64,000 nt of DNA from Tropicibacter sp. R16_0. Lineage in GTDB: Bacteria > Pseudomonadota > Alphaproteobacteria > Rhodobacterales > Rhodobacteraceae. Below the pieces are notes generated by a model that ran no database searches, was not told the DNA's origin, and saw nothing but the letters and a program-made list of their open reading frames with translations. Of the stretch, positions 53,946 through 63,727 are shown piece by piece. The position numbers and the translations under genes were made by a program. Position 1 is the stretch's first letter, and each line of letters starts with the position of its first letter. The stretch spans positions 310,001 to 374,000 of the forward strand of contig NZ_JAGHRE010000003.1 in assembly GCF_017743935.1 (NCBI RefSeq), read 5' to 3'.

Positions 53946-55523
53946 GTGAAAATAGGCACACCAAAGGAAATATTTGAGGGGGAAGCGCGTGTCGCGATGA
54001 CCCCGGCGTCTGCGCTGCAGTTGCAGAAACTTGGTTATGACTGCGCGATCGAAAGCGGGGCAGGTGTTGCCGCCGGTTTCTCGGATGCGACGTACGAAGA
54101 AGCAGGTGTCGAGGTCATCAAGACCGCCGCGGCCCTGTGGAAAGAGGTCGACATCATCGCCAAGGTGCGCCAACCCAACGAGACCGAGCTGAAGCGCCTG
54201 AATGGCGACAAGACGCTGATCTCGTTCTTCAACCCCGCCGGGAACGAAGAGGGGATGGAGCTGGCCAAATCCAAGGGCGCGAACGTCATCGCCATGGAAA
54301 TGGTGCCGCGCATCTCGCGCGCGCAGAAAATGGACGCGCTGTCGTCGATGGCCAACATCGCGGGCTACCGTGCCGTGATCGAGGCAGGCAACAACTTTGG
54401 TCGCTTCTTCACCGGTCAGATCACTGCTGCGGGCAAAGTGCCCCCGGCCAAGGTTTTGGTTGTGGGCGCGGGCGTTGCCGGTCTGGCCGCGATTGGTACA
54501 TCGACTTCGCTTGGCGCGATCACCCTGGCGTTCGACGTGCGGCCCGAAGTGGCCGAGCAGGTCGAGTCGATGGGTGCCGAGTTCGTCTACCTGGACTTCG
54601 AAGAGGAGCAGCAGGACGGTGCAGCGACAGGCGGTTATGCGTCGGTGTCGTCGCCGGAATTCCGCGAAGCACAGCTGGCCAAGTTCCGCGAACTGGCGCC
54701 TGAGGTCGACATCGTCATCACCACGGCCCTGATCCCCAACCGCGAAGCGCCCGAACTGTGGACCGAGGATATGGTCGCCGCGATGAAGCCGGGTTCGGTT
54801 ATCGTTGACCTGGCGGCTGAAAAGGGCGGCAACTGCAAGCTGACCATTGCGGATGAGAAGATCGTGACCGAGAATGGCGTGACCATCATCGGCTACACCG
54901 ACTTCCCCAGCCGGATGGCAGCACAGTCCTCAACTCTGTACGCAACAAACATCCGTCACATGATGGCTGACCTGACCCCTGAAAAAGACGGTCAGATCGT
55001 GCACAACATGGAAGACGACGTGATCCGCGGCGCGACCGTGACCCATCAGGGTGAGATCACCTTCCCACCGCCGCCGCCAAAAGTGGCCGCGATTGCCGCG
55101 CAGAAAAAGCCCGAGGTCAAGGAACTGACCCCGGAAGAGAAGCGCGAGCAGGAGATTGCCGAGTTCAAGGCGCAGACCAAGAACCAGGTCACTTTGCTGG
55201 CCATCGGTGGCGCACTGGTGCTTGGCGTGGGTCTGATCCCGGATATGCCGGCCAGCTTCATGCAGCACTTTATCGTGTTTGTTCTGTCGGTGTTCATCGG
55301 CTTCCAGGTGATCTGGAACGTTGCACACTCGCTGCACACACCGCTGATGGCGGTCACCAACGCGATCTCGTCGATCATCATCCTGGGTGCGCTGATCCAG
55401 ATCGGATCGGGCGGCTTCCTGGTGACGGTTCTGGCGGCGCTCAGCGTCTTTATGGCCGGGATCAACATCTTTGGTGGCTTCATGGTCACGCGGCGCATGC
55501 TCGCCATGTTCCAGAAATCCTAA
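53946..55523 (+). CDS. pntA: NAD(P) transhydrogenase alpha subunit PntA
   Basis: Contains the NAD(H)-binding domain I and four membrane helices of proton-translocating transhydrogenase. It has 525 aa, starting at GTG 53946. '[25 protein letters not shown]' opens the domain and '[21 protein letters not shown]' is the nucleotide loop. A hinge rich in Pro/Lys/Glu is followed by membrane helices in about residues 415-525. Unlike some relatives in this order it is a single alpha chain rather than split into two genes. It is followed after 15 bases by pntB. Confidence 0.96.
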   Translation: MKIGTPKEIFEGEARVAMTPASALQLQKLGYDCAIESGAGVAAGFSDATYEEAGVEVIKTAAALWKEVDIIAKVRQPNETELKRLNGDKTLISFFNPAGNEEGMELAKSKGANVIAMEMVPRISRAQKMDALSSMANIAGYRAVIEAGNNFGRFFTGQITAAGKVPPAKVLVVGAGVAGLAAIGTSTSLGAITLAFDVRPEVAEQVESMGAEFVYLDFEEEQQDGAATGGYASVSSPEFREAQLAKFRELAPEVDIVITTALIPNREAPELWTEDMVAAMKPGSVIVDLAAEKGGNCKLTIADEKIVTENGVTIIGYTDFPSRMAAQSSTLYATNIRHMMADLTPEKDGQIVHNMEDDVIRGATVTHQGEITFPPPPPKVAAIAAQKKPEVKELTPEEKREQEIAEFKAQTKNQVTLLAIGGALVLGVGLIPDMPASFMQHFIVFVLSVFIGFQVIWNVAHSLHTPLMAVTNAISSIIILGALIQIGSGGFLVTVLAALSVFMAGINIFGGFMVTRRMLAMFQKS

Positions 55524-55538
55524 GGAAGGGCAGGACAA

Positions 55539-56972
55539 ATGGAAAACGCATTTACCATCGCGGCCTATGTCGTCGCAGGCGTTCTGTTCATCCTCTCTCT
55601 GGGTGGATTGTCGGGACAGGAAAGCGCGAAACGCGCTGTTTGGTATGGCATCGTGGGCATGGGCATTGCCGTGCTGGCGACGCTCTTTGGCCCCGGTGCA
55701 GGCCTGTGGTGGCTGTCGATCATCCTGGTTGCGCTTGGCGGCGTGATCGGCATGCAACTGGCCAACCGGGTGCAGATGACGCAGATGCCCGAGTTGGTCG
55801 CCGCGATGCACTCGCTGGTCGGTCTGGCGGCTGTCTTTGTGGGCTTCAACGCGGAAATGACCATCAACCTTGTGGAAGCGGCCAAAGCGGCTGGTGAAAC
55901 AGTTGAAGGTACATTCGCCCTGCTCGTGGCCAAGAAAGAGCCGATCGAGATCAGCATTCTGAAGATCGAGCTGTCCCTGGGCATCTGGATCGGTGCGGTG
56001 ACCTTTACCGGGTCGGTGATTGCCTATGGCAAGCTGGCGGGCAAGGTGAACTCGGCGGCGACCAAACTGCCGGGCGGTCACATGCTGAACGCGGGCGCGG
56101 CGGCTCTGAGCCTGCTCTGCCTGATCTGGTACCTGAACACCGGCGGCATGTTCCCGCTGCTGATCCTGACCATCGCGGCGCTCTTCATCGGCTATCACCT
56201 GATCATGGGCATCGGTGGTGCGGACATGCCGGTGGTTGTGTCGATGCTGAACTCCTATTCGGGGTGGGCGGCGGCCGCGATCGGCTTCTCGCTGGGCAAC
56301 GACCTGCTGATCGTTGTGGGTGCTCTGGTGGGCTCCTCGGGTGCGATCCTGTCCTACATCATGTGTAAGGCGATGAACCGCTCGTTCATCAGCGTGATCC
56401 TGGGCGGCTTTGGTGGCACCACCGGTCCCGCGATGGAGGTCGAAGGCGAGCAGATCGCAATCGACGCCGAGGGCGTGGCAACTGCTCTGGACGAAGCTGA
56501 CAGCGTCATCATCATCCCGGGCTACGGCATGGCCGTTGCACAGGCACAGCAGAACGTGGCGGAACTGACCCGTCGTCTGCGCGCCAAGGGCAAAGAGGTG
56601 CGCTTTGCGATCCACCCGGTTGCGGGCCGTCTGCCGGGGCACATGAACGTGCTCTTGGCCGAAGCCAAAGTGCCGTATGACATCGTTCTTGAAATGGACG
56701 AGATCAACGAGGACTTCCCGGACACAGATGTGGCCATCGTCATCGGGTCGAACGACATCGTGAACCCGGCGGCGCAAGAGGATCCAAACTCGCCAATCGC
56801 CGGCATGCCGGTTCTGGAGTGCTGGAAAGCCAAGCAGGTGTTCGTGTCCAAACGTGGTCAGGGCACCGGGTACTCGGGCATCGAAAACCCGCTGTTCTAC
56901 AAAGAGAACACCCGCATGTTCTATGGCGACGCCAAGGCCTCGCTCGACACGCTGCTGACCATGATCAACTGA
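55539..56972 (+). CDS. pntB: NAD(P) transhydrogenase beta subunit PntB
   Basis: Provides the other membrane helices (domain II) and the NADP(H) domain III. It has 477 aa. About eight or nine hydrophobic helices are followed by domain III with '[15 protein letters not shown]', '[18 protein letters not shown]' and '[20 protein letters not shown]'. The complex reduces NADP+ with NADH and the inward proton flow, supplying NADPH. A strong terminator follows. Confidence 0.97.
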   Translation: MENAFTIAAYVVAGVLFILSLGGLSGQESAKRAVWYGIVGMGIAVLATLFGPGAGLWWLSIILVALGGVIGMQLANRVQMTQMPELVAAMHSLVGLAAVFVGFNAEMTINLVEAAKAAGETVEGTFALLVAKKEPIEISILKIELSLGIWIGAVTFTGSVIAYGKLAGKVNSAATKLPGGHMLNAGAAALSLLCLIWYLNTGGMFPLLILTIAALFIGYHLIMGIGGADMPVVVSMLNSYSGWAAAAIGFSLGNDLLIVVGALVGSSGAILSYIMCKAMNRSFISVILGGFGGTTGPAMEVEGEQIAIDAEGVATALDEADSVIIIPGYGMAVAQAQQNVAELTRRLRAKGKEVRFAIHPVAGRLPGHMNVLLAEAKVPYDIVLEMDEINEDFPDTDVAIVIGSNDIVNPAAQEDPNSPIAGMPVLECWKAKQVFVSKRGQGTGYSGIENPLFYKENTRMFYGDAKASLDTLLTMIN

Positions 56973-56994
56973 TCAACGGTTTGCACGAAAATAG

Positions 56995-57024
56995 AAAGGG
57001 CGCTCTTCTGAGCGCCCTTTTTTC
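56995..57024 (+). terminator. Rho-independent terminator after pntB
   Basis: AAAGGGCGCTC (56995-57005) pairs with GAGCGCCCTTT (57010-57020) over 11 bp with a TTCT loop, followed by TTT. Confidence 0.92.
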
Positions 57025-57210
57025 TGGCGGGTCCCCGTTGCGCATCGGGCATTTTGGGGGAAATCAGTACAGGAAGGGCTTAAAAAACTGTCACCTTTCA
57101 AGGTGTTGAAGGGATTGTATGCCTTTGTATTCAGGTAAGCTATTGATTTAGAAAGATAATTGATGTCTGCAAGGGCGGCGCTATAGTAGCGCAAAGCCCG
57201 GAGACGCCCC

Positions 57211-58488
57211 ATGCCACCCATTCAGGACCATCCCTTGCGCTATGCGCTTGCCAACGAGTTGCATGCACGGCCGTTCCCGGTCTCGCAGGCGCCCTGCACG
57301 GTGGTGTTCCTGGCGATCAAGAAACCGGATCAGGCGGCAGGACGGGATCGGGTGCTGGATCGCGCGCATCTGCTGGATCTGTTGGATCGACACGGCGCGC
57401 CACACCCGCAACCGGACGCCACCCACTATGCCGGGCAGATCGGGCGACACTGGTTGAAGTGGGAACAGCACACCGAGTTCGTGACCTATACGGCGTTTTC
57501 GGACGGGGTGAGCGAGCGAGAGTTCAACCCCACGGACTTTGAGGTCTTCCCCGCCGATTGGCTGGAGCAGGCGCCGGGGCAGCGGGTGACCTCGGCCATG
57601 GTGCGTGTCTTGGAACGCCCAGACAAAGCGCAGGTCAAGCGGTTGCTGGCGGATTGGTTCGTGCCCGAAAGCCTGGCGGTGTCGCATGTGCTGGACGATG
57701 CGGCCATCGCGGCGGGGGATTTCCGGATCGACCCGGCGGGGCACATGCGGTTTGCCGTCTTTGTCTCCAAAACCACCGGCAAGCGCAGGGTGGGGCGGAT
57801 CGTGCAACGCCTGTGCGAGATCGAGACCTACAAGGCGATGTCGATGCTGGGGTTTGCGCGTGTCAAATCGCTGAACGAACGGCTGGGTGAGATGGATGTC
57901 CGGCTCACGCAGTTGATGGTGGAAATGACCGAGGGGGAGGCCCCTGCTGACGAGATGCTACCTCAGCTTCTGTCAACGTCAACGCAGTTGGAAACCATGG
58001 CAGCACGCTCGTCGTTCCGCTTTGGCGCGACAGGGGCGTATGAGGCCATCGTGAACCAGCGTATCCAGTCCCTGCGCGAGGAACGGTTCGAGGGGCGGCA
58101 GAGCTTTGCCGACTTCATGATGCGCCGATACGAGCCTGCAATGCGGACGGTGAAATCCACCGAAGGGCGCCTGCAGATGCTGTCGGACCGGGCGATCCGG
58201 GCGGGCGAGCTGCTCAGGACGCGGGTTGATGTTGAACGCAGCGCACAGAACCAGGCGTTGCTGGAAAGCATGGACCGTCGCGCTGATCTGGCCCTACGTC
58301 TGCAACATACGGTCGAGGGACTGTCGGTGGTGGCGATCAGCTACTACGCGGTTTCTCTGGCGGCGTATCTACTCTATCCGCTGACAGCGACGGGATTGAG
58401 CAAGGGGATGATCACCGCGCTGGTCACTCTGCCGGTCGTGGTGCTGGTGTGGCTGATGGTGCGCCGGATCCGGAAGCGGATCGAATAG
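57211..58488 (+). CDS. DUF3422 membrane-anchored protein
   Basis: A 425-aa protein. It opens with 'HPLRYALANELHARPFP', the DUF3422 signature, and ends in two close hydrophobic helices (about residues 368-390 and 396-416) with a basic end. The middle is helical and Glu/Arg-rich. The function of the family is unknown. Its 3' end overlaps the convergent YeeE-type gene by 65 bases. A short GCGCTA-TAG-TAGCGC hairpin lies just before the start (57178-57192). Confidence 0.85.
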   Translation: MPPIQDHPLRYALANELHARPFPVSQAPCTVVFLAIKKPDQAAGRDRVLDRAHLLDLLDRHGAPHPQPDATHYAGQIGRHWLKWEQHTEFVTYTAFSDGVSEREFNPTDFEVFPADWLEQAPGQRVTSAMVRVLERPDKAQVKRLLADWFVPESLAVSHVLDDAAIAAGDFRIDPAGHMRFAVFVSKTTGKRRVGRIVQRLCEIETYKAMSMLGFARVKSLNERLGEMDVRLTQLMVEMTEGEAPADEMLPQLLSTSTQLETMAARSSFRFGATGAYEAIVNQRIQSLREERFEGRQSFADFMMRRYEPAMRTVKSTEGRLQMLSDRAIRAGELLRTRVDVERSAQNQALLESMDRRADLALRLQHTVEGLSVVAISYYAVSLAAYLLYPLTATGLSKGMITALVTLPVVVLVWLMVRRIRKRIE

Positions 58489-59494
58489 CCTGATCCGCCA
58501 GTTTGCCCCCTAAAGCAATCGACAGCAGAGCGGTGATGGCGGCGACGCTCAAGGTGGGAACACCAGACAAACCAGCGCCAACCGTGCAGCCACCGGCAAG
58601 AACGCCACCCATCCCCATGAGCGCTGCACCAGCTAGGTACCGCCCGGTTTGGCGCGGGCTTTCGAAACTCTGCCAGCGGAAACTGCCGAACAGCAGGGCC
58701 GCGACCAAGGCGCCGGTCAGGACACCACCCATCAAGCCTACGCCAAAGCCCGGTGAGATCGAAGTTGACGCCACGGTGTAGAACAGGCTGTCTGCGGCCG
58801 GAGAGGTGAAGGACAGGCTTTCCAGCGCAATCGGGTCAAACTCATCCAGCAGGATGTAGCCTGTGCCGACCCACCCTAGTGGAACCAATGCGCCGATGAG
58901 GGCGGCCCCAAGCAAGACCAGTGCACGGTTCCCAGATCGCAGGGCAGTGATCAGAGCGGCCCCACCCAACGCACCGGCATAGAGCCAAGCGCCCCCGGGC
59001 AGGGTTGCGAGCGAGACGTTGGAACCAAGATCAAGAGTGACCGAACCGACCGCCACCCGCAGCGGCGCCAAGACGCCCTTGAGCATAGCATGGGCCACCA
59101 CGGCAAACACCAGCAGAACCAGTAGCGCGCGCATGTTTCCGGTGCCCCCCAAGACGGTCAGACGGGAAACGCAGCCTCGGGTCAGCACCATGCCAATACC
59201 GAACATCACCCCCCCCAGAACGATCGCCGGCAGCGGGAGGTCTGAGGTCATGAAACGGTGCTCGTCGAAGGTGATCAGCTCCGCGGATACAATTCCCTGC
59301 GTGCCGATCACGGCAACGGCCAGGGCCATCATCCAAACACCGGCGGCAGAACGGCGATCCTCTCCCACCACGGCGCGGCGAAAGCAAAACCCGGTGCGCT
59401 CGGCCAGAAAGCCGAAGATCGTGCCAAGGATCAGCGCCAGCACGACGCTGGCTTGTTTCGCGGTTGTCTCTTCAAAGCCGAATGTCTCGAACAT
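58424..59494 (-). CDS. YeeE/YedE-family sulfur-compound transporter
   Basis: A 356-aa polytopic protein with about nine hydrophobic helices, from the ATG at 59494. The cysteine-bearing conserved loops are 'ERTGFCFRRAV' (near residue 40), 'GMVLTRGCVSRL' (near 107) and 'GVLAGGCTVGAG' (near 300). In thiosulfate transporter TsuA-type proteins such cysteines relay the substrate. The likely substrate is thiosulfate or a related sulfur compound. It is antiparallel to, and overlaps the end of, DUF3422. Confidence 0.85.
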   Translation of the reverse strand: MFETFGFEETTAKQASVVLALILGTIFGFLAERTGFCFRRAVVGEDRRSAAGVWMMALAVAVIGTQGIVSAELITFDEHRFMTSDLPLPAIVLGGVMFGIGMVLTRGCVSRLTVLGGTGNMRALLVLLVFAVVAHAMLKGVLAPLRVAVGSVTLDLGSNVSLATLPGGAWLYAGALGGAALITALRSGNRALVLLGAALIGALVPLGWVGTGYILLDEFDPIALESLSFTSPAADSLFYTVASTSISPGFGVGLMGGVLTGALVAALLFGSFRWQSFESPRQTGRYLAGAALMGMGGVLAGGCTVGAGLSGVPTLSVAAITALLSIALGGKLADQAIRSASGSGAPSATPAPRPAE

Positions 59495-59655
59495 GGGGGC
59501 CTCCAGCCGGGGTGGGTACTCTGCTCCACTAGGCGCAGCACCCATCAACAATCAAGGCTATGTGAATATGTTGGTGCGTTTGGAGGGGGGGACAGTGTCT
59601 CGATCTTGGATGGGGTAGGGGAACGATGTCGTTGTTCTGCGACCCAGGAAAGACA

Positions 59656-59683
59656 AACGGCCGCCCGTTGAGGGGCGGCCGTT
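59656..59683 (-). terminator. Terminator at the end of the ABC permease unit
   Basis: AACGGCCGCCC (59656-59666) pairs with GGGCGGCCGTT (59673-59683) over 11 bp. On the minus strand it is followed by TTTGTCTTTCC and on the plus strand by TTCTTTTTT further on. It ends the minus-strand operon. Confidence 0.8.
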
Positions 59684-59707
59684 GATCCGTGTTCTTTTTT
59701 GCTGTGC

Positions 59708-60640
59708 TCAGCGACCGCGGATACGCGGGTCCAACGCGTCGCGCAGACCGTCGCCCAGATAGTTGACGCTCAGCACGGTCAGCGAGATTGCCAGGCCGGG
59801 CCAGATCACGCGCTCTGGGTATTGCTGCAAATAGTCGACGCCATCAAACAGCAAGCGACCCCAGGTCGGGAAGTCGGGCGGGAAGCCAAGGCCGAGGAAC
59901 GACAGGGCGCTTTCGGTGATGATCGCGGTCGCGATGCCCAAGGTGGCCGAGACCATGATCGGCGACAGCACGTTGGGCAGAATGTGACGGGTGATCAGCT
60001 TGGAGTTGGTGGTCCCGATGGACCGTGCGGCCAGAACAAACTCGCGCTCTTTGAGGGCCAACACGTCACCGCGCACGATGCGGGCTGTAGGCATCCACGA
60101 AGTGATGCCGATGGCCGAAACGATGAGGATGAAAATCCCCTGTTCCAGACCGAAGGCCGCATTCAGAGGCTCGCGGAAAAGCAGCATCATCACCAGCAGC
60201 AATGGCAGCAGAGGCAGAGCCAGGAACAGGTCGGTCAGGCGCATCAGCGGGCCGTCCAGCCGCTTGAAGAAGCCGGCGAGAACACCAATGAAGGAGCCCA
60301 GGAACAATGCCAGCAACATCGCGGTGATGCCCACCGACACGGATGTCGCGCCACCGGCCATCATGCGCGCCAGCAGGTCACGGCCCAATTGGTCGGTGCC
60401 AAAGGGGTGTGCCCAGCTGGGGCCCTGGTTGCGGGACCGGATGTCGATCTGGGTCGCGTCGATGTCCCAGATGAACGGGCCAAGGTACACGCCGGCCACG
60501 ATCAGGATGAACAGAATGCCGCCCATCATCGCGCCCTTGTGGGTCTTGAACTGGTCCCATACGTCCAGCCATTGGCTGCGCGGCGGTTTGGTCGGCTCCG
60601 GTTGGTTCAGCGTAGTCTGAGTTTTGCTTAGTTCAGTCAT
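59708..60640 (-). CDS. ABC transporter permease (OppC/DppC type)
   Basis: A 310-aa inner-membrane subunit of a peptide/opine/nickel importer. 'HPFGTDQLGRDLLARMMAGG' is the DppC-type segment near residue 80. The EAA loop region is 'EREFVLAARSIGTTNSKLITRHILPNV'. Five or six hydrophobic helices are seen. The ATG at 60640 overlaps the oppB end by 8 bases, so the two permeases are coupled. Confidence 0.93.
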   Translation of the reverse strand: MTELSKTQTTLNQPEPTKPPRSQWLDVWDQFKTHKGAMMGGILFILIVAGVYLGPFIWDIDATQIDIRSRNQGPSWAHPFGTDQLGRDLLARMMAGGATSVSVGITAMLLALFLGSFIGVLAGFFKRLDGPLMRLTDLFLALPLLPLLLVMMLLFREPLNAAFGLEQGIFILIVSAIGITSWMPTARIVRGDVLALKEREFVLAARSIGTTNSKLITRHILPNVLSPIMVSATLGIATAIITESALSFLGLGFPPDFPTWGRLLFDGVDYLQQYPERVIWPGLAISLTVLSVNYLGDGLRDALDPRIRGR

Positions 60641-61640
60641 AGCGGATCCGTGGGTCAAGGATGCCATACAGGACATCGGCGATCAGGTTGAACAGCACGA
60701 TGAGCACGGCGAAAATGAATGTAAGGGTTTGCACCATGGGCAGGTCGTTGGCCTGAATGGCGCCGATCAGCAATTGGCCGATGCCGTTCACCTTGAACAC
60801 CTGCTCGGTGATGATGGCGCCGCCAAAGATGGCCGGGATACCCAGGGCGATCACGGTGACAACCGGGATCATCGAGTTGCGCAGGACGTGGACCATGACC
60901 ACGACATATTCGCTCAGACCCTTGGCGCGGGCAGTGCGGACGTAATCCTGGTTCAGGTTGTCGAGCATCGAGGCACGCATGAAGCGGCTGAGCTGTGCGG
61001 TGATCTGGAGCGCCAGAACCATGACCGGCATGATCATCTGTTGCAGCTGCTTGACGAAACTGTCCCAACTGTCGACCACCAATGTGGTGTCATAAATCGA
61101 CGGGAACCAACCCAGCTGGACCGAGAAAATCACGATAACCAAAACGCCCGAGAAGAACGGCGGGACCGAAAAGCCCACCATCGAAACAAAGGTGCCCAAC
61201 TGGTCGAACCAGCTGTATTGGCGATAGGCCGAGTAGATGCCGATCGGAAGCGCGATGATGATGGCGACAACGTAAGCGGTGCCCACAACCCACAGGGTCT
61301 GCGGGATACGCTGAACCACGATGTCCATGACGGGCGAACGGGTCTGCCAGGAGATCACGCGCAGCTTGCCTTCGGAGAAGGAGGTGCCGAAGTAATAGTC
61401 GATCAGAACCTGCGGCTCGATCCAGAAGAACTGCACAATCCATTTCCAGAACCGGATGTGGATGGGTTGGCCAAGGCCAAGGGCCTCGCGCATCTTTTCT
61501 TTGACTTCAGGGGGAACGGTCAGGGGGACCTGCGCCATCGGGTCACCGGGGGCAAATTCCAACAGCATGAAGATGACTAGACTGATGAACAAAAGCGTCG
61601 GTACAGCCAGAACCAAACGTCGGATAGTGAAGGTCAGCAT
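60633..61640 (-). CDS. ABC transporter permease (OppB/DppB type)
   Basis: A 335-aa permease. The N-terminal 'MLTFTIRRLVLAVPTLLFISLVIF' helix is typical, and 'DYVRTARAKGLSEYVVVMVHVLRNSMIPVV' contains the EAA loop that contacts the ATPase. It has six hydrophobic helices. It follows the substrate-binding protein gene on the minus strand, with a strong hairpin in the 97-base gap, and overlaps the next permease gene. Confidence 0.93.
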   Translation of the reverse strand: MLTFTIRRLVLAVPTLLFISLVIFMLLEFAPGDPMAQVPLTVPPEVKEKMREALGLGQPIHIRFWKWIVQFFWIEPQVLIDYYFGTSFSEGKLRVISWQTRSPVMDIVVQRIPQTLWVVGTAYVVAIIIALPIGIYSAYRQYSWFDQLGTFVSMVGFSVPPFFSGVLVIVIFSVQLGWFPSIYDTTLVVDSWDSFVKQLQQMIMPVMVLALQITAQLSRFMRASMLDNLNQDYVRTARAKGLSEYVVVMVHVLRNSMIPVVTVIALGIPAIFGGAIITEQVFKVNGIGQLLIGAIQANDLPMVQTLTFIFAVLIVLFNLIADVLYGILDPRIRYD

Positions 61641-61690
61641 TCGTGTGCGCCTTTGTTTATGAGTCTTTTTCTTGGGTCATGATGCCAGAG

Positions 61691-61720
61691 GCCGCGCCCC
61701 GATAATGATCGGAGCGCGGC
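61691..61720 (-). other. Intercistronic hairpin between the binding-protein and permease genes
   Basis: GCCGCGCCCCGAT (61691-61703) pairs with ATCGGAGCGCGGC (61708-61720) in a 13-bp stem with one wobble pair and a 4-base loop. There is no T-run, so rather than full termination it probably stabilises the upstream mRNA or partly terminates, lowering permease expression compared with the binding protein. Confidence 0.65.
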
Positions 61721-61737
61721 TTTGCAAGGGCTAACGC

Positions 61738-63444
61738 TTAGGAACCGGTCTTGCGGTGCCAGTCAGCGATGTTCCACATTTCGCTGTCCCACACGTTCAG
61801 GACAACACCGCCCAGGGTGTTGGCGTGTGCCGACAGACGACCACGGTGAACCAGCGGGATCATACCGCCGTTTTCGACCATGATGTCGTTCAGACGACGT
61901 GCGATTTCGGCGCGCTTGTCCGCGTCGGCGGTCTGGGTCAGCTCAGCGTGCAGTGCGTCGAACTCTTCGTTGCAGAAACGCGAGATGTTCTCACCCTGCC
62001 ACTGAGTTTCGGGGCGCGGAGCCTTGTCGCAGATACCGTTGCCCAGATAGGACTGCGGGTCGGTGCCGTTGAAGGTGTTGGCGTACATTTCAACGTCAGC
62101 ATAGAACTTCTGGAAGGTGTCAGGCGAGCCTGGGTCACCACCGAAGAAGACCGAAGCGTTGATGTTGCGCAGCTCGGTTTCGATGCCGATCTGGCTCCAC
62201 CACTCTTTGATCAGAGCCTGGAAGTCCTGACGCACGGCGTTGGTCGAGGTCTGGTAAACGACCTTGAGCGGCACACCGTCTTTTTCGCGCACGCCGTCAC
62301 CGTTGGTGTCAACGATGCCCGCATCGTCCAGCAGCTTGTTGGCGCCAGCGATGTCCTGGGTGTCGCACGAGAAGGTGGTCGAGTTCACGGCAGCAGGTGC
62401 CGGAACCCAGTTACAGGTGACCGCACCGGCCTGACCGTAACCGATCTCAACCAGCAGCGGGCGGTCGATGGCCAGGGACATCGCTTTGTAGACGGCCGGA
62501 TCCTGCAGGAACGGGTGCGGATGCTTGGCTGTCGAACGCTCGCCTTCGGGCAGATCGGGCGACGGGTTGGTCTGGTTCAGCATGATACGCTCGACCAGCG
62601 GGCCGAAGCCTGCGATCGGGGTGCCTTTGCCGCCTTCTTGCATCTGCGCGATCACTTCGGGCGCCAGCTGCAGGTTCCAGGCATAGTCGAACTCGCCGGT
62701 TTCCATGACAGCGCGGCCAGCAGCGGTCGCGTCGCCGCCACCTTTGAAGGTCACGGTCGCAAATGCGGGCTTGTTCGGGTCACGATAGTTTTCGTTGGCC
62801 GCATAGGTGATCACGTCGTTCGGCTTGAACTCGGTGACGACAAACGGGCCGGTGCCGATCGGGCCAAAGTTTTCGGCGGTGCACTCAGGCGCTTTGGCGC
62901 CCATGCAGTTTTCGAACTGTGCCTTCTGCAGGATCGGGCTTTCGCCGCCAACGAAGGGGCCGTAGGGGAACGGGGTCGGTTTGTCGAAGGTCACGACAAC
63001 GGTCATGTCATCGGGGGTTTCGACCGACTGAACGCCGTCAAACTTGGTCAGCTGCGCGCAGCCACCTTCGGGGTGCATGCAGTAGTCGGCGGTGAACTTG
63101 ACGTCAGCCGAGGTAAACGCCGAGCCGTCGGACCATTTGATGCCGGGCGCGATCTTCCAGGTGATCTGGGTCAGATCTTCGCTCACGCCACCGTTGGAAA
63201 CGGTCGGAATTTCGGTGGTCAGGAAGGGAACAAGCTCACCGTCCTGGTTGTAGCGTGCCAGCGGCTCAAGAATGATCGCCGAGGCGTCGCCGTCCTTGGT
63301 GCCACCCGACAGGAACGGGTTCAGAATCGACGGTGCTTGCCAATAAATGATGTTGACGTTGCCGTCCGACCCGCGCTCGGCCATGGCCATCGGGGCCATT
63401 GCCGTGCTTGCGATCGCACCAAGTAAAAGGGCTTTGACTTTCAT
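61738..63444 (-). CDS. Periplasmic substrate-binding protein (peptide/opine ABC importer)
   Basis: A 568-aa exported protein of the SBP_bac_5 family. The signal peptide is 'KALLLGAIASTAMAPMAMA' and the ATG at 63444 follows GGAG. The N-terminal lobe shows 'WKIAPGIKWSDGSAFTSADVKFTADY', a typical family block, and later 'GTGPFVVTEFKPNDVITYAANENY'. It has six cysteines, some likely disulfide-bonded. It is the most upstream gene of the minus-strand transporter unit. Confidence 0.93.
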   Translation of the reverse strand: MKVKALLLGAIASTAMAPMAMAERGSDGNVNIIYWQAPSILNPFLSGGTKDGDASAIILEPLARYNQDGELVPFLTTEIPTVSNGGVSEDLTQITWKIAPGIKWSDGSAFTSADVKFTADYCMHPEGGCAQLTKFDGVQSVETPDDMTVVVTFDKPTPFPYGPFVGGESPILQKAQFENCMGAKAPECTAENFGPIGTGPFVVTEFKPNDVITYAANENYRDPNKPAFATVTFKGGGDATAAGRAVMETGEFDYAWNLQLAPEVIAQMQEGGKGTPIAGFGPLVERIMLNQTNPSPDLPEGERSTAKHPHPFLQDPAVYKAMSLAIDRPLLVEIGYGQAGAVTCNWVPAPAAVNSTTFSCDTQDIAGANKLLDDAGIVDTNGDGVREKDGVPLKVVYQTSTNAVRQDFQALIKEWWSQIGIETELRNINASVFFGGDPGSPDTFQKFYADVEMYANTFNGTDPQSYLGNGICDKAPRPETQWQGENISRFCNEEFDALHAELTQTADADKRAEIARRLNDIMVENGGMIPLVHRGRLSAHANTLGGVVLNVWDSEMWNIADWHRKTGS

Positions 63445-63727
63445 TATACACTCCATGTTGGACACTTACGTGCCTCGATTATCTCCGCGATGCCCGCGGA
63501 TTCAGCGTGTGCCGCTCTTTTGTTAAGGGGTTGGAACTAAACGGGAAACGAGTTCACGTTACGTAAGCGCCATTCTCCCCCCGAGAACGGTTACGAGGCG
63601 TATCGAAACAGAGTTTCAAAAAATTGCAAGCCTTCGTGACGGGAAAATCTATGCGTTTGACTTTCCCCCTTGCAGGGTCTTAGCGTTTGGCTCTCAATTC
63701 CAAAGGCGACCAAAGGGGAGCGCGCGC
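63445..63727. promoter_or_regulatory. Divergent control region between binding protein and ATPase genes
   Basis: 283 bases between divergent starts. It contains the 8-bp palindrome TTACGTAA (63558-63565), an AT-rich stretch around 63610-63640, and the inverted repeat GAAAC-AGA-GTTTC (63605-63617). Promoters for both directions are expected; the exact boxes were not determined. Confidence 0.45.

Noticed and set aside
54930-56777. 615-codon minus-strand frame opposite pntAB
   Set aside because: Antisense shadow rich in His, Arg and Asp; PntA and PntB are certain.
61756-63426. 556-codon plus-strand frame opposite the binding-protein gene
   Set aside because: Antisense shadow; the minus-strand frame has a signal peptide and family motifs.
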